Shown in pieces: positions 21,065 through 34,100 of a stretch of DNA of 64,000 nt. Source of the stretch: Chamaecyparis obtusa (taxonomy: Eukaryota; Streptophyta; Pinopsida; Cupressales; Cupressaceae). Position 1 is the first letter of the stretch, and the number at the start of each line of letters is the position of its first letter. The notes under the pieces are model-generated. The model was not told the origin of the DNA and did no database searches. It was given only the letters and a program-made list of their open reading frames with translations. The position numbers and the translations under genes were made by a program. The stretch spans positions 402,001 through 466,000 of the forward strand of contig BSBK01008833.1 in the NCBI GenBank assembly GCA_027943335.1. The letters run 5' to 3'.

Positions 21065-23902
21065 ATTGTGTCATGTTGAAGGTGCACCATTGTCTACATC
21101 CCAAGGTGTGCGCACCCCCTTGTATTATGTTGAAGACACACTATTGTCTACATCCTAAGGTGGAGGCACACAATTGTATCATGTTGAAGGCACACTATTA
21201 TCTACATCTTGAGGTGTAGGCACAACATCATGTCATGTTGAAGGCACTCAAGATGGTAGGCAATTCACACATAATGTTTTTGATGCTCCTAGAATTATTT
21301 ATAGAAAGCCAAAATATTTGATTGATATTGATACTAACATTTTACAAGAAATTCCTAACAAGATTTCCAAGCGTACTTGTCAAAGAAATTATAATCATAT
21401 TTGGAGATCATTTTTTGAAAATTTAAACGTGATAGGAAGATGTCAACTATTTGTTGAAATGATGAGAAATCTGAAATTTAGGCCCATCATAAAGATTCTT
21501 GGGCTAAGAACGATGGATGAGTCAAGTGAAAAATCCATTGTAAAGAATCTAATGACTGCATATGAGAGTGTGGGTTCTCCATCACACACAAAAGATAGTA
21601 ATGTCACACGACGTGTACTTACATCAATAATAGTAAGAACTCAAATGAAGAAATCTTGACTCGTTAGAAAGATAAGAAAAGCATTGAAAATAAGTAGAAA
21701 GTCTCTAATGAGAGCCTTAGGAAGGCATCAAAGAATGGAAGATCCAAATAGCAATGAGTTATGGGCATTTTTTAGTAGACTACCGTGAAAAGATAAAGCA
21801 ATTGTTGAAGCTTTTAAATCTTTTATTGAAGAATTTTAGAAGAATAACAAAAAAATATCTCCTAATCAAAGAGATGTTGTAAGGAGGATTGGTAGTCAAA
21901 TCCATGTTCCACATCCAAAACATTTTTTGGATTCAACTTAGACATAATTCTTTGCAAAATTTATACGTATTTATCCTCAAATTAAAATTAGTCAGAGATA
22001 TTTTGAAGTGAGTAAACCTTTTTATGTGAAAATAAATCACACATGCACAACTTGTTATTGTAGGGTACATATTGAATTTTCTAACCATTTTGATGTTTAT
22101 AGGAATATATGTTTAGATTTGCACTCTAACAATGTTTTGCATGATTGTAACATAAATGACCCATCTAGATCTCCAAGGGAATTAATATCTACCATTTTAT
22201 GTGAAAGAGTGGATGGTCAATAATTTTACAAGCTCTCATGCTTGAATTGCATAGATTGTGGAGGTTTGTGACATTTGCTAATTTGTCAACATATGGAGAG
22301 TATGCATGCAATCCGTAAATAAATAGTGGAATTTGGAAAATATAAGACCATGACCTACAATCTAAAAGATGGAAAAGAGGCTAAAAGATGTGATTTAGTA
22401 ATTAAAAATATTCCAGTGTATTAGTTCATGGTCATTTTTTGTGAAAAAAATATTTATGAGTAACTTATGCAAGGCATGCACATAGAGTGTGATGATTGGA
22501 TATGCAATTCAAGTTGTGCAAGGACACATTCCCACTTGATACCATTTTTTCAGTTGTGGACTTTGCAGAGTACTAGAAACTACAACCACAGAATGAGGTA
22601 CAAAAAAAGTATTACAACTCTCAATAGGTTTCTATATTTGTTCATATAGCATTCATACATTCACTTGATAGTACAGAGGAGAATATGAAGATATTGAGGG
22701 AGTATCATTTTTACATCAATGATGATTGCTCGCATTCTATAGATTTTGTACACTGTTTCTTTTAACTATTTTATGGTGATTTGGCTAACAGGGGTATATC
22801 ATATCATCGACACATCATATGGCTAGATAATTATGCATCACAATTCAAGAATTCTTGGATGTTTTATTGGCTGTGTAGGATGCACAAGATCACTAGAATT
22901 TAATATATGTGGAATTTCACAGAGGTCAGTCATGGAAAGGGAGAGCACGATGGTGCAGGTGCATGTATTAAAAGAGCCTTAGCATGTGAAGAATTAAAGT
23001 ACAAAAAGAGAATAATATTGTTATATGTGAGATGTATTGTCCAGTGGTGTGATGCTACAATGGGTCCAGGTAATGATGGTGAGTCTACAGTTCGTAGATT
23101 TTTTGGTTGATGGATGAAACTAAAATTGCACCATATGAGGATTATTGTACACTGACATGATTGAGTGAGCTACACTATTTTAGAAGTTGTAATGAAGGTT
23201 TATGGAGTATCCACACATGACATATGGCGTGCTTTTGTTCATCATGTGCAGATGAAGATTGGGATGGGTGCAAGTCAAAGGAATGGGTCGAATAATGGTA
23301 TACACATATTTTGAGCCCACTTGAATCCTTTCATCCCCATGAATCACTACAACTGATAGAAATGGAATCATCCATAGAATTTGATTGCTTATCTGATCTA
23401 GTACAACTAGGTAAATAGTCCACATGCAAATAATCTTGAATTTAGTACTTTATCATAAAAATTCAATAAATTAATCTCCTCGTTATGTTTATGTCATTAT
23501 AGGCCATGTTTTTGTTGTTATTGCACCTAAAGACGATGAAGAAGGGACATATTATTATTTGTGTCATTGTGTTGAGGCAAAAAAGAAATTGGATCACTTG
23601 GTTATCAATGGTGAAGAATTAGAATACCCTATAGAAGGTTGTAACTGGTACATGGCTTAGGCAGTATTGTATGAAGAACCCTAGGTTTTGATTATTTGAG
23701 GATTGGGAGACACAAAAAGATTCTTCATTATTCAAACCTCGTCATTGCATCAAATGTCCACTTGATCAGTTATGGGGTAAGACCACACAATAAAACTCTT
23801 TGGAAGGTTTGTGAGTCAGACCACGAGGCAATACTTGAGACAATAAAGGGTAGGGCTATCCAATTGGTTCATTGGACTAAATGGAGATACAAAATATTGT
23901 AA

Positions 23903-24339
23903 TGTCAAATCTATTTGAATACATGTGCATATAACATGTATATTTATATAGCACTATAAATTTGGTGGACTGTAAATTGCTCATGCATTATCTAGTATGT
24001 ATAACGAGAAGTTTGTAAGATTTAATGACAACGTTTCTCTTCTATTTTTTGGGGCAATAAAAGAGGTTTTCTCTTCTCAGCTATTTCCTCCCAGTGATCC
24101 TAATGAGTTGAGTTGTAAAAATGTTTCTCATTATTAATAAAAAAACTTTATGATGTTATGCCAATGACTTGTGGGAAAACAATATTTCGAAGGCCGTGGA
24201 AGCACCTTAGGAGGACTATTCATGATGGTTTTACAAATAAATATATAGTGCACAAAGATGGAAATAGGTAGAATGTAATCCCACTACCTTATGGTGATTA
24301 AAAGGAAGGTATTGTCATTTTTGGGTGGGAGAATATGAT
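23903..24339. other. Possible 3' remains of the transposase-like gene
   Basis: The plus strand around 24150-24330 reads semi-open, including TCGKTIFRRPWKHLRRTIHD, but with stops and no family that I recognise. It may be the gene's far 3' end or unrelated DNA. Confidence 0.3.
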
Positions 24340-24549
24340 GAAACCAGATACTGAAGTGTTCCTCAAGGTGCACATAGCATCGAACCATCTACGCCAACAA
24401 CTCCAATTTTCTAGGTAAATGATAGTTGCAACCTCATTTCACACATAGACTCGCTCAAACATTTTAGACTACTCCAAACTGAACTGTCCCTCAAGGTACA
24501 CTCAGCATGAAATTGGCAATCTTTATGGGGTCATATATTAGAGCTCATG
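24340..24549. repeat. Left fragment of the ~360 bp tandem array
   Basis: The sequence CCCTCAAGGTACACTCAGCA followed by GGTCATATATTAGAGCTCAT matches units at 61819-62970. The array was split by the gypsy element starting at 24550. The left fragment also has an internal deletion joining two parts of the unit near 24372. Confidence 0.8.
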
Positions 24550-25224
24550 TGATGCAAGATAGGACAAGAGGGGCCAGAAATGGCACACCCTAACCAAATC
24601 CACCTTGCTCAAAAACATGCGAAAGCAACAACACACAAAAGTGAGAGTGAGAATGCATAAAATTTCATATATTATCTTCAAATTGATTCATAGATGTGAG
24701 GCTGTAAGGCCTTCCTAGTTTTAGCTAGATATTACAATCAAGTATAGAAGTCCTCAAACATGTGAGGATCTATCAATAATCTCTAAAATTCTATCTCCTA
24801 TCTTCTATCCAAAAACTCCCTCTAAACTCTAACCAAACAACTAAATTTATACAAGAGGCTACCATACCAAGTCATCCTTCAAATCCATAATCAACAAAAG
24901 GAACGACCAAATCTAGGTCCACATGTTTCCCAATGATGGATACCAACATTAAATCCATGACCCAAATTAATTGCACAAGTCGGTCTCAAAAGAAATCCAA
25001 AATAAACAACTTGGTAAGCAAGAAAATGAAGCATCAGACAAGCATCACTGAGCGCCAGGGAAATTCACCAAGTGCCAGAGAGATAACTGACCAACACCGG
25101 CGAACAAAGGAAACTGAGCAACACTGAATCAACTCGATCAAAGAAGAAACCAAGAAACACTAACAAACTCAAATATGTTTTTGGTGACATACGATTGCCA
25201 AGGACCTGAGATGCTCCTACATCA
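24550..25224 (-). repeat. Chromovirus 3' LTR
   Basis: Its 675 bp match 61144-61818 in length and along the whole sequence, with scattered substitutions. A clear polypurine tract on the minus strand just outside it (25225-25245) is not obvious. Plus-strand ends are TGATGCAAGA and CTCCTACATCA. Confidence 0.9.
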
Positions 25225-25269
25225 GAAACTTGGGATTATTCGAAATGATTCTCTGAATCATGAAATAGT

Positions 25270-26869
25270 TATGATCCAAGCTGCATCCAACTCAAACTAT
25301 GAAATCAAAGAACTATCTTCAATCAGTCTATTCTTCCACTTTACCAGATATTCCATATACTATTTTCCTCTTGCACTTCTGCCAATTCTTTGCTCCAAAA
25401 TCTTTTCAACTTCTTCATTCTGGTTATTAGGATAATCCATCAGTACTGTCATGTCTTCTTCAGGTTCATGAAACTCATACAAATTAGTAATGTTGAATAT
25501 AGGTGATATATCCATGTCATCAAGTAACTCAATCTCATATGCATTTTCACTGTCAAATTTTCTCAAAATCTTGCAAGGTCCAAACTTATTCATCCTCAGC
25601 TTTCCATATGTTCCAATAGGAAATCTGCCTCTCCTCAAATGAACCATCACTTCATCACCAACACCAAAAGTCTTATGTCTTCTTCATCTATCAGCTCTGT
25701 CTTTGTATTTCTGATTACTCCTTTCTAGTTTAAGCTTCACATCTTCATGCAATGTCTTCATATACTCAACAAATTTTACTCCTTCAGCACTTCTCTTTAT
25801 TTCATCGACAATGTCTCTCAAATCTGATATACCTCTCGGTTGTATGCCATTTACAATCTCAAATGGTTTTTTTCTAGCACTCCTACTCACTAAATTATTG
25901 TATGCAAACTCTGCTTGTGCCAACATAGAATCCCAATTACTTGGTGTGTCTCTAACTAAAAATCTCAAAAGATTATCCAAACTTCTATTCACAACTTTTG
26001 TCTATCCATCGGTTTGTGGGTGAAATGTAGAACTATAATTCAAATCAGTACCCAAATTTCTCCAAAGAGTCTTCCAAAAGTATCCAAAAAATTTATTGTC
26101 TCGGTCAGAGATAATACTCCTTGGTAATCCATGCAATCTGACGATTTTCTTAAAGAAAAGATTTGCTACATGTACTGCATCTGATATCTTTCTACAAGGT
26201 ATAAAATGTGCCATTTTAGAAAATCTATCCACAAAAACAAATATAGAATCATTACCTCTTACTATCTTCGATAAGCCAAGAATAAAATCCATACTGATGT
26301 CAATCCAAGGTTTCTCAGGTACAACAATTGGTGTATACAATCCAGTATTCTGACTAACTCCTTTTGCAACTTGACAAACTCCACAATTTTTCACAAATTT
26401 CCAAACATCTTTAATAACTACAGCTAGAAATATTTCTCCTTAAGAAAATTCAATGTCTTATCAACACCAAAATGTCCAGCCAAACCATTACTATGTTTCT
26501 CTTTTATCAAATTAGTTCTAATTGATCCTCTCGGTATACACAATTGAATAGCTTTAAACAACATACCTCCTTGCATAAAATATTCATCCCATTTAGTACT
26601 ATGTTGATCTTGAATAGGTACTCTGCACTTTCTCCATGGCTCAAAAAAATTACGATCAAATTCATAAGAATCTCTCATGTCATCAAAACCTAGAACTCTA
26701 ATTTTCATCTCAGTCATCAAATATATTCTTCTACTCAATGCATCAGCAACTTGGTTAGTGACTCCACTCTTATGCTTTATCACAAATGTATAACTCTGTA
26801 AATACTCAACCCATTTCATATATCTCTGATTCAACTTATTCTGACTACCTAAATACTGTAAAGCTTTAT
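25270..26869 (-). pseudogene. Chromovirus RNase H end, integrase and chromodomain-like tail
   Basis: The minus strand begins with HKALQYLG of RNase H at the insertion junction, then VADALSRR. The integrase has HFGVDKTL, the core Asp within DFILGLSKI and [12 protein letters not shown] with the second Asp. PQTDG and FAYNN follow. After a stop near 25683 it reads DEVMVHLRRGRFP and FNITNLYEF. At 25300-25370 it reads EYLVKWKNRLIEDS, which resembles the chromodomain YLVKWKG motif. Integrase inserts the cDNA. The chromodomain is thought to direct it to heterochromatin. Stops make it inactive. Confidence 0.85.
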
Positions 26870-27994
26870 GATCATGTAGACTAGGCTATCTGTATCTATT
26901 TTGAAAGGCTAAAACAAGTAAATGTTAGGTTTTAATCTAGTATTATATCAATTCAAAAACAAGAACATCTAAGCTAAGCCACCTCAGATTGAGCCTAAAC
27001 AGGTGCACCCAAGCACTGTTTGATTTTCTCTTATAAGAGTGATGTGGGTGTGCTCTCTATTCACATGGAGCATGTCTCTAATGATGATTAGGGGAGATTG
27101 GGATTGATTAGATACCATGAGAACCCCATAGTGGCACAAAACAGGTATAGAACACTTGATTTTCCCCTAAGGCCTCAAGAATCCAAACGATGCTGAAATG
27201 AAGACTAAGCTAGAAATGAGTAATCTATGATGGATTTTAGACCAAATGAGATGGAATGATGATGATATGCTATGCAAAACAATGAAAAAACAACTAGGTT
27301 AATCCATTATTGCTAAGCTATGATGTGCTAAAAAGCTTGAAGAAAATAATGAAATCTAACAATTAGGATTGATTATGCTAAAGCTAGAACTAAATTAGCA
27401 TAATAAAAATGCATGAAAATGAAAGACTAAGCTAATAATTTGCTCTTGGAAGAGGGAGTATTTATAGGATTTTGGAAGGGCTTGGGTTAGGAAGATGAGT
27501 TGGGGTTTGGGGTAAGGTTAGGGTTGAGTTTGGGTCAAAGATAAGGAGTGACTTCTTCTAGAAGAGTCTAGGGTTTTTGGATGAGGATGAAGACTTTCTA
27601 GAAGAGTCTAGGACTTTCTAGGATAATCATGAATTTAAGAAACAAATAAATATTTATTCATCTCAAAGGCTTTAATGAGTTTTGAGGCTTATTAGGGGAA
27701 GGGTTTGACTAGGAGTCAAAGGAGACTTAGATTAGCTTAGGGAAAGTAGGTAATTTCCCTTAAATGGGTTTAGGGAAGGATTAGGAAAGTTCTAGAAGAG
27801 TCTAGAGTTTTCCTAGGGCAAATTAAAGATTTAGGGAAATGAAATAAATACTTATTTATTTCAAAGGCTTTTGGTTGAGAATTTTCATTTATTAAATAAA
27901 TTTAATAAATAAAAAGGATTTAACACTTAATATTTGTTTTAAATATTTTTGACTTGGGATTAGGTTTAGGAAATGAGTAAATCCTCCTTTAATT

Positions 27995-28011
27995 AAAATT
28001 AAAGTGAGTTT
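27995..28011. repeat. LINE target-site duplication, left copy
   Basis: AAAATTAAAGTGAGTTT matches 39279-39295. The first four As merge with the LINE poly(A) on the right, so 13 bases are unambiguous. This length is typical of target-primed reverse transcription. Confidence 0.85.
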
Positions 28012-28150
28012 TTTTTTATTTTTTTTATTTTTTATTTTTTATTTATTTTTATTTTTTATATTTTATTTTTTATATTTTATACTTTTATTTTTATTTTTTA
28101 ATTTATTTTTATTTTTTAATTATTTTTTAATTTTTTATTTTTTTTAAAAG
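28012..28150. repeat. T-rich tract at the LINE 5' boundary
   Basis: About 140 bp of T4-8 runs broken by single A lie directly after the left target duplication. The uninterrupted LTR continues GAGTTTAGGAG, so the tract belongs to the insertion. It could be 5' UTR, or an inverted A-rich tail from a second insertion or 5' inversion. Confidence 0.7.
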
Positions 28151-28215
28151 AATATTAAATTAATATAAATATAAGCAATGAAAATGCGAAAATGCGAAAA
28201 GTGCGACTGCAGTGA

Positions 28216-31190
28216 AAATTAGCTTTTCAAGAGTGGCAAATAAAGTTAGGGTTTATCCATTACCATAGAGCAGAGTCAAGGAAGTATGGCTCTCTGCAAG
28301 GAATTCCCTCCTCCGCAGAGGGATCTCATAGGACTGAGAGCCTGGACTCAAAGGATGTTAACAAATTTTTGGGTTATTGTTTCAACTATTTATTATATGG
28401 CCACAAAATGACTGAATGCAGAAAGCCCAATCTTAGATCTCGATGCCCTAATTATGAACATTTGAAGGATTTCATTGCAAAGTAAAAGGAAAAGAGTCTG
28501 CTTGAGTTTGTACAATAGAAAAAGGAAACAAAAGCCAAGGTTTCAGGTTCCATAATAGAGAATGTTAATAGCAATGGGATTCTGATGTGGAACACGAAAC
28601 CGCGGCACAACATTCACATGGTTCAATCACTAGATAGACATTTTGATTTCTTTGCAAAAGCTAAATATGCGATAAAAGGAAAGCTTAGCACTAGGACCAC
28701 TAGGGCTTATAAATCTGGGACAGTTTCAGTATGTAATTTTGATGAACCCCATTCTACTTTGGGGGAAGGCAGGTTTATAACTACTCAGGTGACTCCTGGG
28801 TTCACTGTAAACCAAAATTCAATTTGGCAAGAGCTCGGAAGGAAAAACAAGGTAAGGATCTCTCCAAAATCCAACATTAATAATGGCATTCCACTAAAAA
28901 ATGCTTTTGATGTATTGAACAAGGAGGAAAATTTATTTTGTGTATATACGCCCCTGCATAAAAGGACTAGGGCTTTGGAAGGTAAGGGTCCTAGGGTTTA
29001 GACACATAAGGATGATGTTAAATTCCATCCCTCAGTCAAAAAACCCTACCCTTACCTTGACAAAACCCTAGCCTTTTCTACAGGGAATACTAAATTTTTT
29101 GACAATTCAGCAAGCACTAATCTTAAAGCTGAATTACATAAAGCTAAAGGCAAATTTGAGGTTTATAGCCCTCCCCATCGAAGATGGAAGGAAAACCTTG
29201 TAGATCTTAAAGCTCTTTCAAAGAGTCATATCTCGGGTAGTAAATCCTTTCTGTATCATAATGAACAAATTAAGGTAGTGTATACGCCCCCCTATAGGCA
29301 TAATCATTCCATGAATAAAGATAAAATTAGCATGAATCATGTCACACTCAATTTGGATAATGATGATATAAAGCAACATCAAAAGCATCTTGCAGAAACA
29401 GGTTTTATCTGCATATGGAATGGTACAAGAGCTTCTATTAAGGACATAATAGAAGGTTGTCATCACAATTACTGAAGGAGGTCAGTATTACTTTACTTAT
29501 GGATAAATTCATTTTCATTGATTGCAAGAATAATGAGCTAAAAAATAGCATCATGAAAAAGCAATGTATTAGTTTCAGGCATTCTCCTTTCTCTATATTT
29601 AATTGGGTCCCACTTTTTAACCCTATAAATCTAGAGGATTTCAGAGTTGATAGAGCTATCTCTCTCAAAAACTTACCTCTAGAATTCTCTAGACAGGAAA
29701 CTATTAGTAAAATAGGCAATAAGATTGGAAGGTATATCAGGAGTATTGATGGCTCACCTAATTAGGCTGAAAAAACAATCATTGTTGAGATGAAATATCA
29801 TCAAAGATACATTTCTCCTATTCATTTGTGTTATAAATCCAATTCTGTAATTATCAATCCTATCATCATAGAGGATTTTATTGAATACGACAAAGCTCCT
29901 CTTTCAGTGCATAAAAACACTGCCCTGCCTAATCAGTATGATGTGGATTATGAATTACATTTCTTTAACAATAAAGGAGGTTTCAACATTGTAAATTATA
30001 AGGACCTTAACACTGACAGGCCCTCTACCCCATCTCAGCCTACCCAGATGAACAATAATGTTTGCTGGAACAAATTTGAAGGCAAGCCCTCTTAGGAAAT
30101 TAAGAAGGCCTCTTTGCCACCCCAGAACTTAGAATCTAAAGTGGTAGCACACTATAACTGTAATGATTGTATTCCAAGTGTGGAAAAAGAGGTAGAAATA
30201 TGTCCCCTAGGGTGAGAAGATGATGCATTGTACTCTTCTCCCCCTTAATCTTAGAATTACACTGAGGCAAATCCACAGATGGAGACCAATATAGAAATAG
30301 AGAATTAGTTAAGATTAGATCAGGATTATGAAACTGTGACCTGTGACCAAGAAGTCAAGATAATATCTGACTACATAGGAGAAACATTAACTGATGAATT
30401 GTTGGATCTCTTCATTGATGAAATATGTGATAAGGATGAACTATTATTACAGAAAAAACTACTGATTGAAAAAATTCTTGAACTCCAAAAATATGAAAAC
30501 TTTGAAGAATCTTCAATAAAACAAAAATTAGTAATGTCTCAGTTAGAACTAAATGAGCCTATCGCAATAGCCCTCGATAAAGCTCTTCTTGGTAATCTAG
30601 AAGCATCAGATATAATCATCAGAGAGTAAGAAAAAGTTAACCTGAATCAAAAAAAGGATATCATATATCCAATGCAAATTGAGAATAAAGAAAAAGAAAA
30701 TATCAGTAAAAAGGACTCTGATCTGAATAATGAGAATGATAAAAATTCCCATCAAGAGGGGGAGGAACCAGCACCCTCTATCCCTATTGAGATGGAAACT
30801 CTAAACTTGGATTTATCAGGTAACATAGAAAATATAATAGAAATGTATGGAAAGGAGATTATAGACAAGGAAGTCACCCAAGCTCATACAGAGTTTGATA
30901 AAAAAAGCTCAGAAAACTAGGACAAAGATATCATTAATTATACTAGAAATTTAGCATCAGTTAAAGACTCTATTGAAGGCCTTTTTGGGATAAAAAATGA
31001 GGATAGACAACTAGGCATAGCAATAACCAGAGGAGGTTTAAGTACTCCTAACATCAATAGAATTAAAAAGAAGAGAGGCAGGAAATCAGCTATTGAACTA
31101 AGAACTTTAGCTGGCAATGCAGGCAACCAAAAGAAGATTGTTGATATTTTGTACATAGGGAAGGGGAAGTGCCTTCCCCAGGAGAAATGA
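28216..31190 (+). pseudogene. L1 ORF1 (nucleic-acid-binding, DUF4283-like)
   Basis: Frame one runs from about 28216 with a zinc-knuckle-like motif CFNYLLYGHKMTEC at 28378, in which the second Cys is Tyr. A frameshift near 29460 leads to the second frame. The part across it resembles DUF4283: HLAETGFICIWNG, then FNWVPLFNP, VDRAISLKNLPLEF and GNKIGRYIRSIDG. An acidic, lysine-rich tail follows to the TGA at 31188. About ten stops interrupt it. ORF1 proteins package LINE RNA. A zinc knuckle before rather than after DUF4283 is unusual. Confidence 0.7.
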
Positions 31191-34100
31191 AAGTCACTAC
31201 TTGGAATGTTAGGGGATTAAATGCCCCTAACAAATAGAGGTTAATAAAAAGATATTTAAAAATTTTTGAATCAGAAATTTTTCTAATACAGGAAACTAAA
31301 CTTAGCAAAGAAGAAAGTACTAAATTTAGTAATAAATTAGGAATATGGAAGTCATAATTTGTAACATCAAAAGGTCCCTTTGGTGGGTTAGCAATATTGT
31401 GGGACCCCCAGAAAGTATCAGCCCAACTTACATCTAAAAACAATAACTGGATGGTCCTAGAAACTAAAAGTCTAAAATCCAATTTGAAATTCAATTTAAT
31501 TAACGTGTATGGGCCTATACCTAATGAAGATAAAATAAGAGTATGGTAGAAAATCCATTTCTTTTTATCTACCAGCTTAGGAGACACTCACATTATTGGA
31601 GGAGACTTCAATGCCATCCTAGATCCTGAAGAAAAATATGGAGGATCACAATATATATCACAAACACAAAAAGATTTTAGTAAATGGGTTATGAACAATC
31701 ACTTAATCAGTATCAACACAAATAATGGCATATTTACTTGGAATAATAGAAGAGTTGGTTTTAGTCATATTGTGGAGAAACTAGATATTGTTTTTATTAG
31801 GACAAATTCTGACGACTTCAATCAGATTTTTAATGCAGAAATCCTTCCAGAGGCAGGATCTGACCATTTCCCTATCTAGCTTTCAATAACAGAAAGTTCC
31901 AAACCATCTAGAAACCCCTTCAAATTTGAGTTTATGTGGTTCCAAAACTTGGAATTTATCAACCTTTTAGAGCAATGGTGGAAGAAAATCTCAATTAAAG
32001 GCTCTAAAATGTATAGTCTAACAACAAAACTGAAAATAATTAAAAATAAAGCATTAGAATGGAATAAGAGCAAATTTAATAACATCTTTGAAGAAAAAAT
32101 TTAGATAGAACAAGATCTAGCTAACCTTAATAATATAGTAATAGAGCAAGGTATGAACGAACATAGCTATCGCAAAGAAAAAGAGCTAATGGCTAAATAC
32201 AATGCAATCCTTCTTAAGGAAGAGATTTTCTGGAAATAGAAATTGAGGGAATCATGGCTTAAGGAGGGAGATAGTAACATGAAATTCTTCCATAATACCA
32301 CTAACTTTAAAAGAAGCATTAATAGAATCTCTAAAATTAAGAATAATGAGGATCAGATAATTGAGGACCCTAACCAAATATCAACCATACTCACGCAATT
32401 CTACCAATCCCTTCTCAATAAAATAGAAGCGACTGACCTCAAAGCGCAAAATGAAATGTTAAAAGCTATCCCAAAACTGATCTCGAATGCTGACAATAAG
32501 ATGAGTAATAACAAATTATCCATAGAAACTCGGGCTCATTGTTAAATGAAATTAATAATACCTTTTTTACATTAATTCCTAAGAAAAATGAATGTACAGA
32601 CCCAGGGGATTACAGACATATATCTCTCTATAATACTATTTACAAGATTCTCTCAAAATGTTTAGCGAATAGACTTAAAACGCTACTCCCTAATATTATC
32701 TCAGAAGAATAGATGGGTTTTGTTGCAAATAAATCGATCCTGGATGGGATAATTATAGCCCAAGAGGTATTTCATACTGCCCAATTAACGAAGGACCCAA
32801 GTATGCTTATCAAAATAGACATCCAAAAAGCATATGACAATGTTGATTGGAGATTCCTCTATAAATGCATGGAAGCCTTTGGCTCCTCTAAACAATGGAT
32901 CAATCTAATTTTCAACTGTATATCCACCCCTAAAATCTTGATTCTTATCAATGGCACCCTAGAAGGTTTCTTCTGTATCTCCCAAGGTATTAGGCAAGGA
33001 GACCCTCTATCCCCTTTACTCTATGTTATTATGGTGGAAGCTCTAGGTAGAATGATAACTAGGAAACAGATGGAGGGTAAAATCATAGGTTTAAAGGCAT
33101 CAAAAAACATTCCAAATATTACTCATCAATAGTTTGTGGATGATACAGTTTTACCAGGCTCCACTAATTGTCAAGAAGCTAAAGCCTTTAAAGACATCCT
33201 TAATCTGTACATGAAAGCCTCAGGTCAATGAGTCAACCCCACTAAATCATAAATTTTCTTTATTAACACCACCCTGAAAGTAGAAATGGAAATTTGTAAC
33301 TTGATGGGGTACAAAATTGGTAAATTCCCATGTAAATATCTAGGCATCGACTTGGACAAAGGACTTTTATCCTCTAAGCTTTGGCAACAAGTGCTCACTA
33401 AAGTACAAAACAAAAAGAGTTCGTGGAAAGGTAGATGGCTCACAAAAGCAGGTAGGTCGACAATGATTAAATTAGTACTTTAAGCCATTCCCACGTACCA
33501 CATGTTAGTTCTCCCCCTTCTGACTAATATTAAAAAGAGTTTAGATAAAATGTTCAGAGATTTTTATTGGCAAGGCCGAGCAGAAGACAAAAAACTAGCT
33601 CTTATTAAATGGGACACCTTATGTAAACCAATAACTAAGGGTGGCCTTGGTATTAAAAATTTACAATGGCAGAACCAAGCTTTAGGAGCTAAAATTATTT
33701 GGAGACTTTATAAGGAATCTAATAGTAAATGGGCTTCAATATTACTACATAAATATATCCCCAATGTAGATCCTATCAATATCTTCAGGACACACTCTCA
33801 TGTAAAAGGTTCTCAGATATGGAACTTTATTAAGGAATGTAGAGGGATTATTATCAATTATCTATCATGGGATGTAGGCATAGGTGATCAAGTACTTTTT
33901 TGGGATGATTCCTAGGCAGGCCTCCCTCCCCTAAACAAATCAAGCTTCTCCCGGGAGTTTATGGAAGAATGTAAAAAATCTGTAGGCATTTATCTTAAAG
34001 ATTACTTATGCAAGGAAGTAGAAACTAAATGGAGAAACTTAGATGGTCTGGACTTAGTATGCCATGAGAAGTAGCAACTTCTAGCCATTTTTAAGGATAG

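Larger units (their letters stand above)
20525..21245 (+). repeat. Coding minisatellite, split by a TRIM
   Basis: Repeats of about 40-54 bp built from GGCACACCATTGTCTACATC and TTGTATCATGTTGAAGGCAC occur at 20525-20725 and again at 21065-21245. In the gene frame they encode HVEGTPxSTxQ units. The 334 bp interval between the blocks is the TRIM element at 20731-21064. Confidence 0.75.
20233..23902 (+). pseudogene. DDE-type transposase-like gene of an unnamed family
   Basis: From an ATG at 20233 the gene reads a Lys/Glu-rich N-terminus, a minisatellite-encoded HVEGTP repeat region, and a Trp/Cys-containing domain at 21270-21500. A CIDCGG cysteine motif follows near 22245, then VVDFAEY at 22553, YINDDCSH near 22720 and WLDNYASQFK at 22820. 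SHGKGEHDGAGACIKRA lies at 22928 and a C-terminal stretch with YYLCHCVEAKKKL near 23550. I recall such DFAENY...SDGxAxQFK...HGKGxxDG motifs from a widespread uncharacterised family. The acidic residues fit a DDE nuclease fold. Many stops and several frameshifts make it a pseudogene. Confidence 0.6.

Noticed and set aside
31090..31587. 165-codon open frame on the minus strand
   Set aside because: Shadow of the L1 ORF1 end and ORF2 endonuclease on the plus strand, which match known domains.
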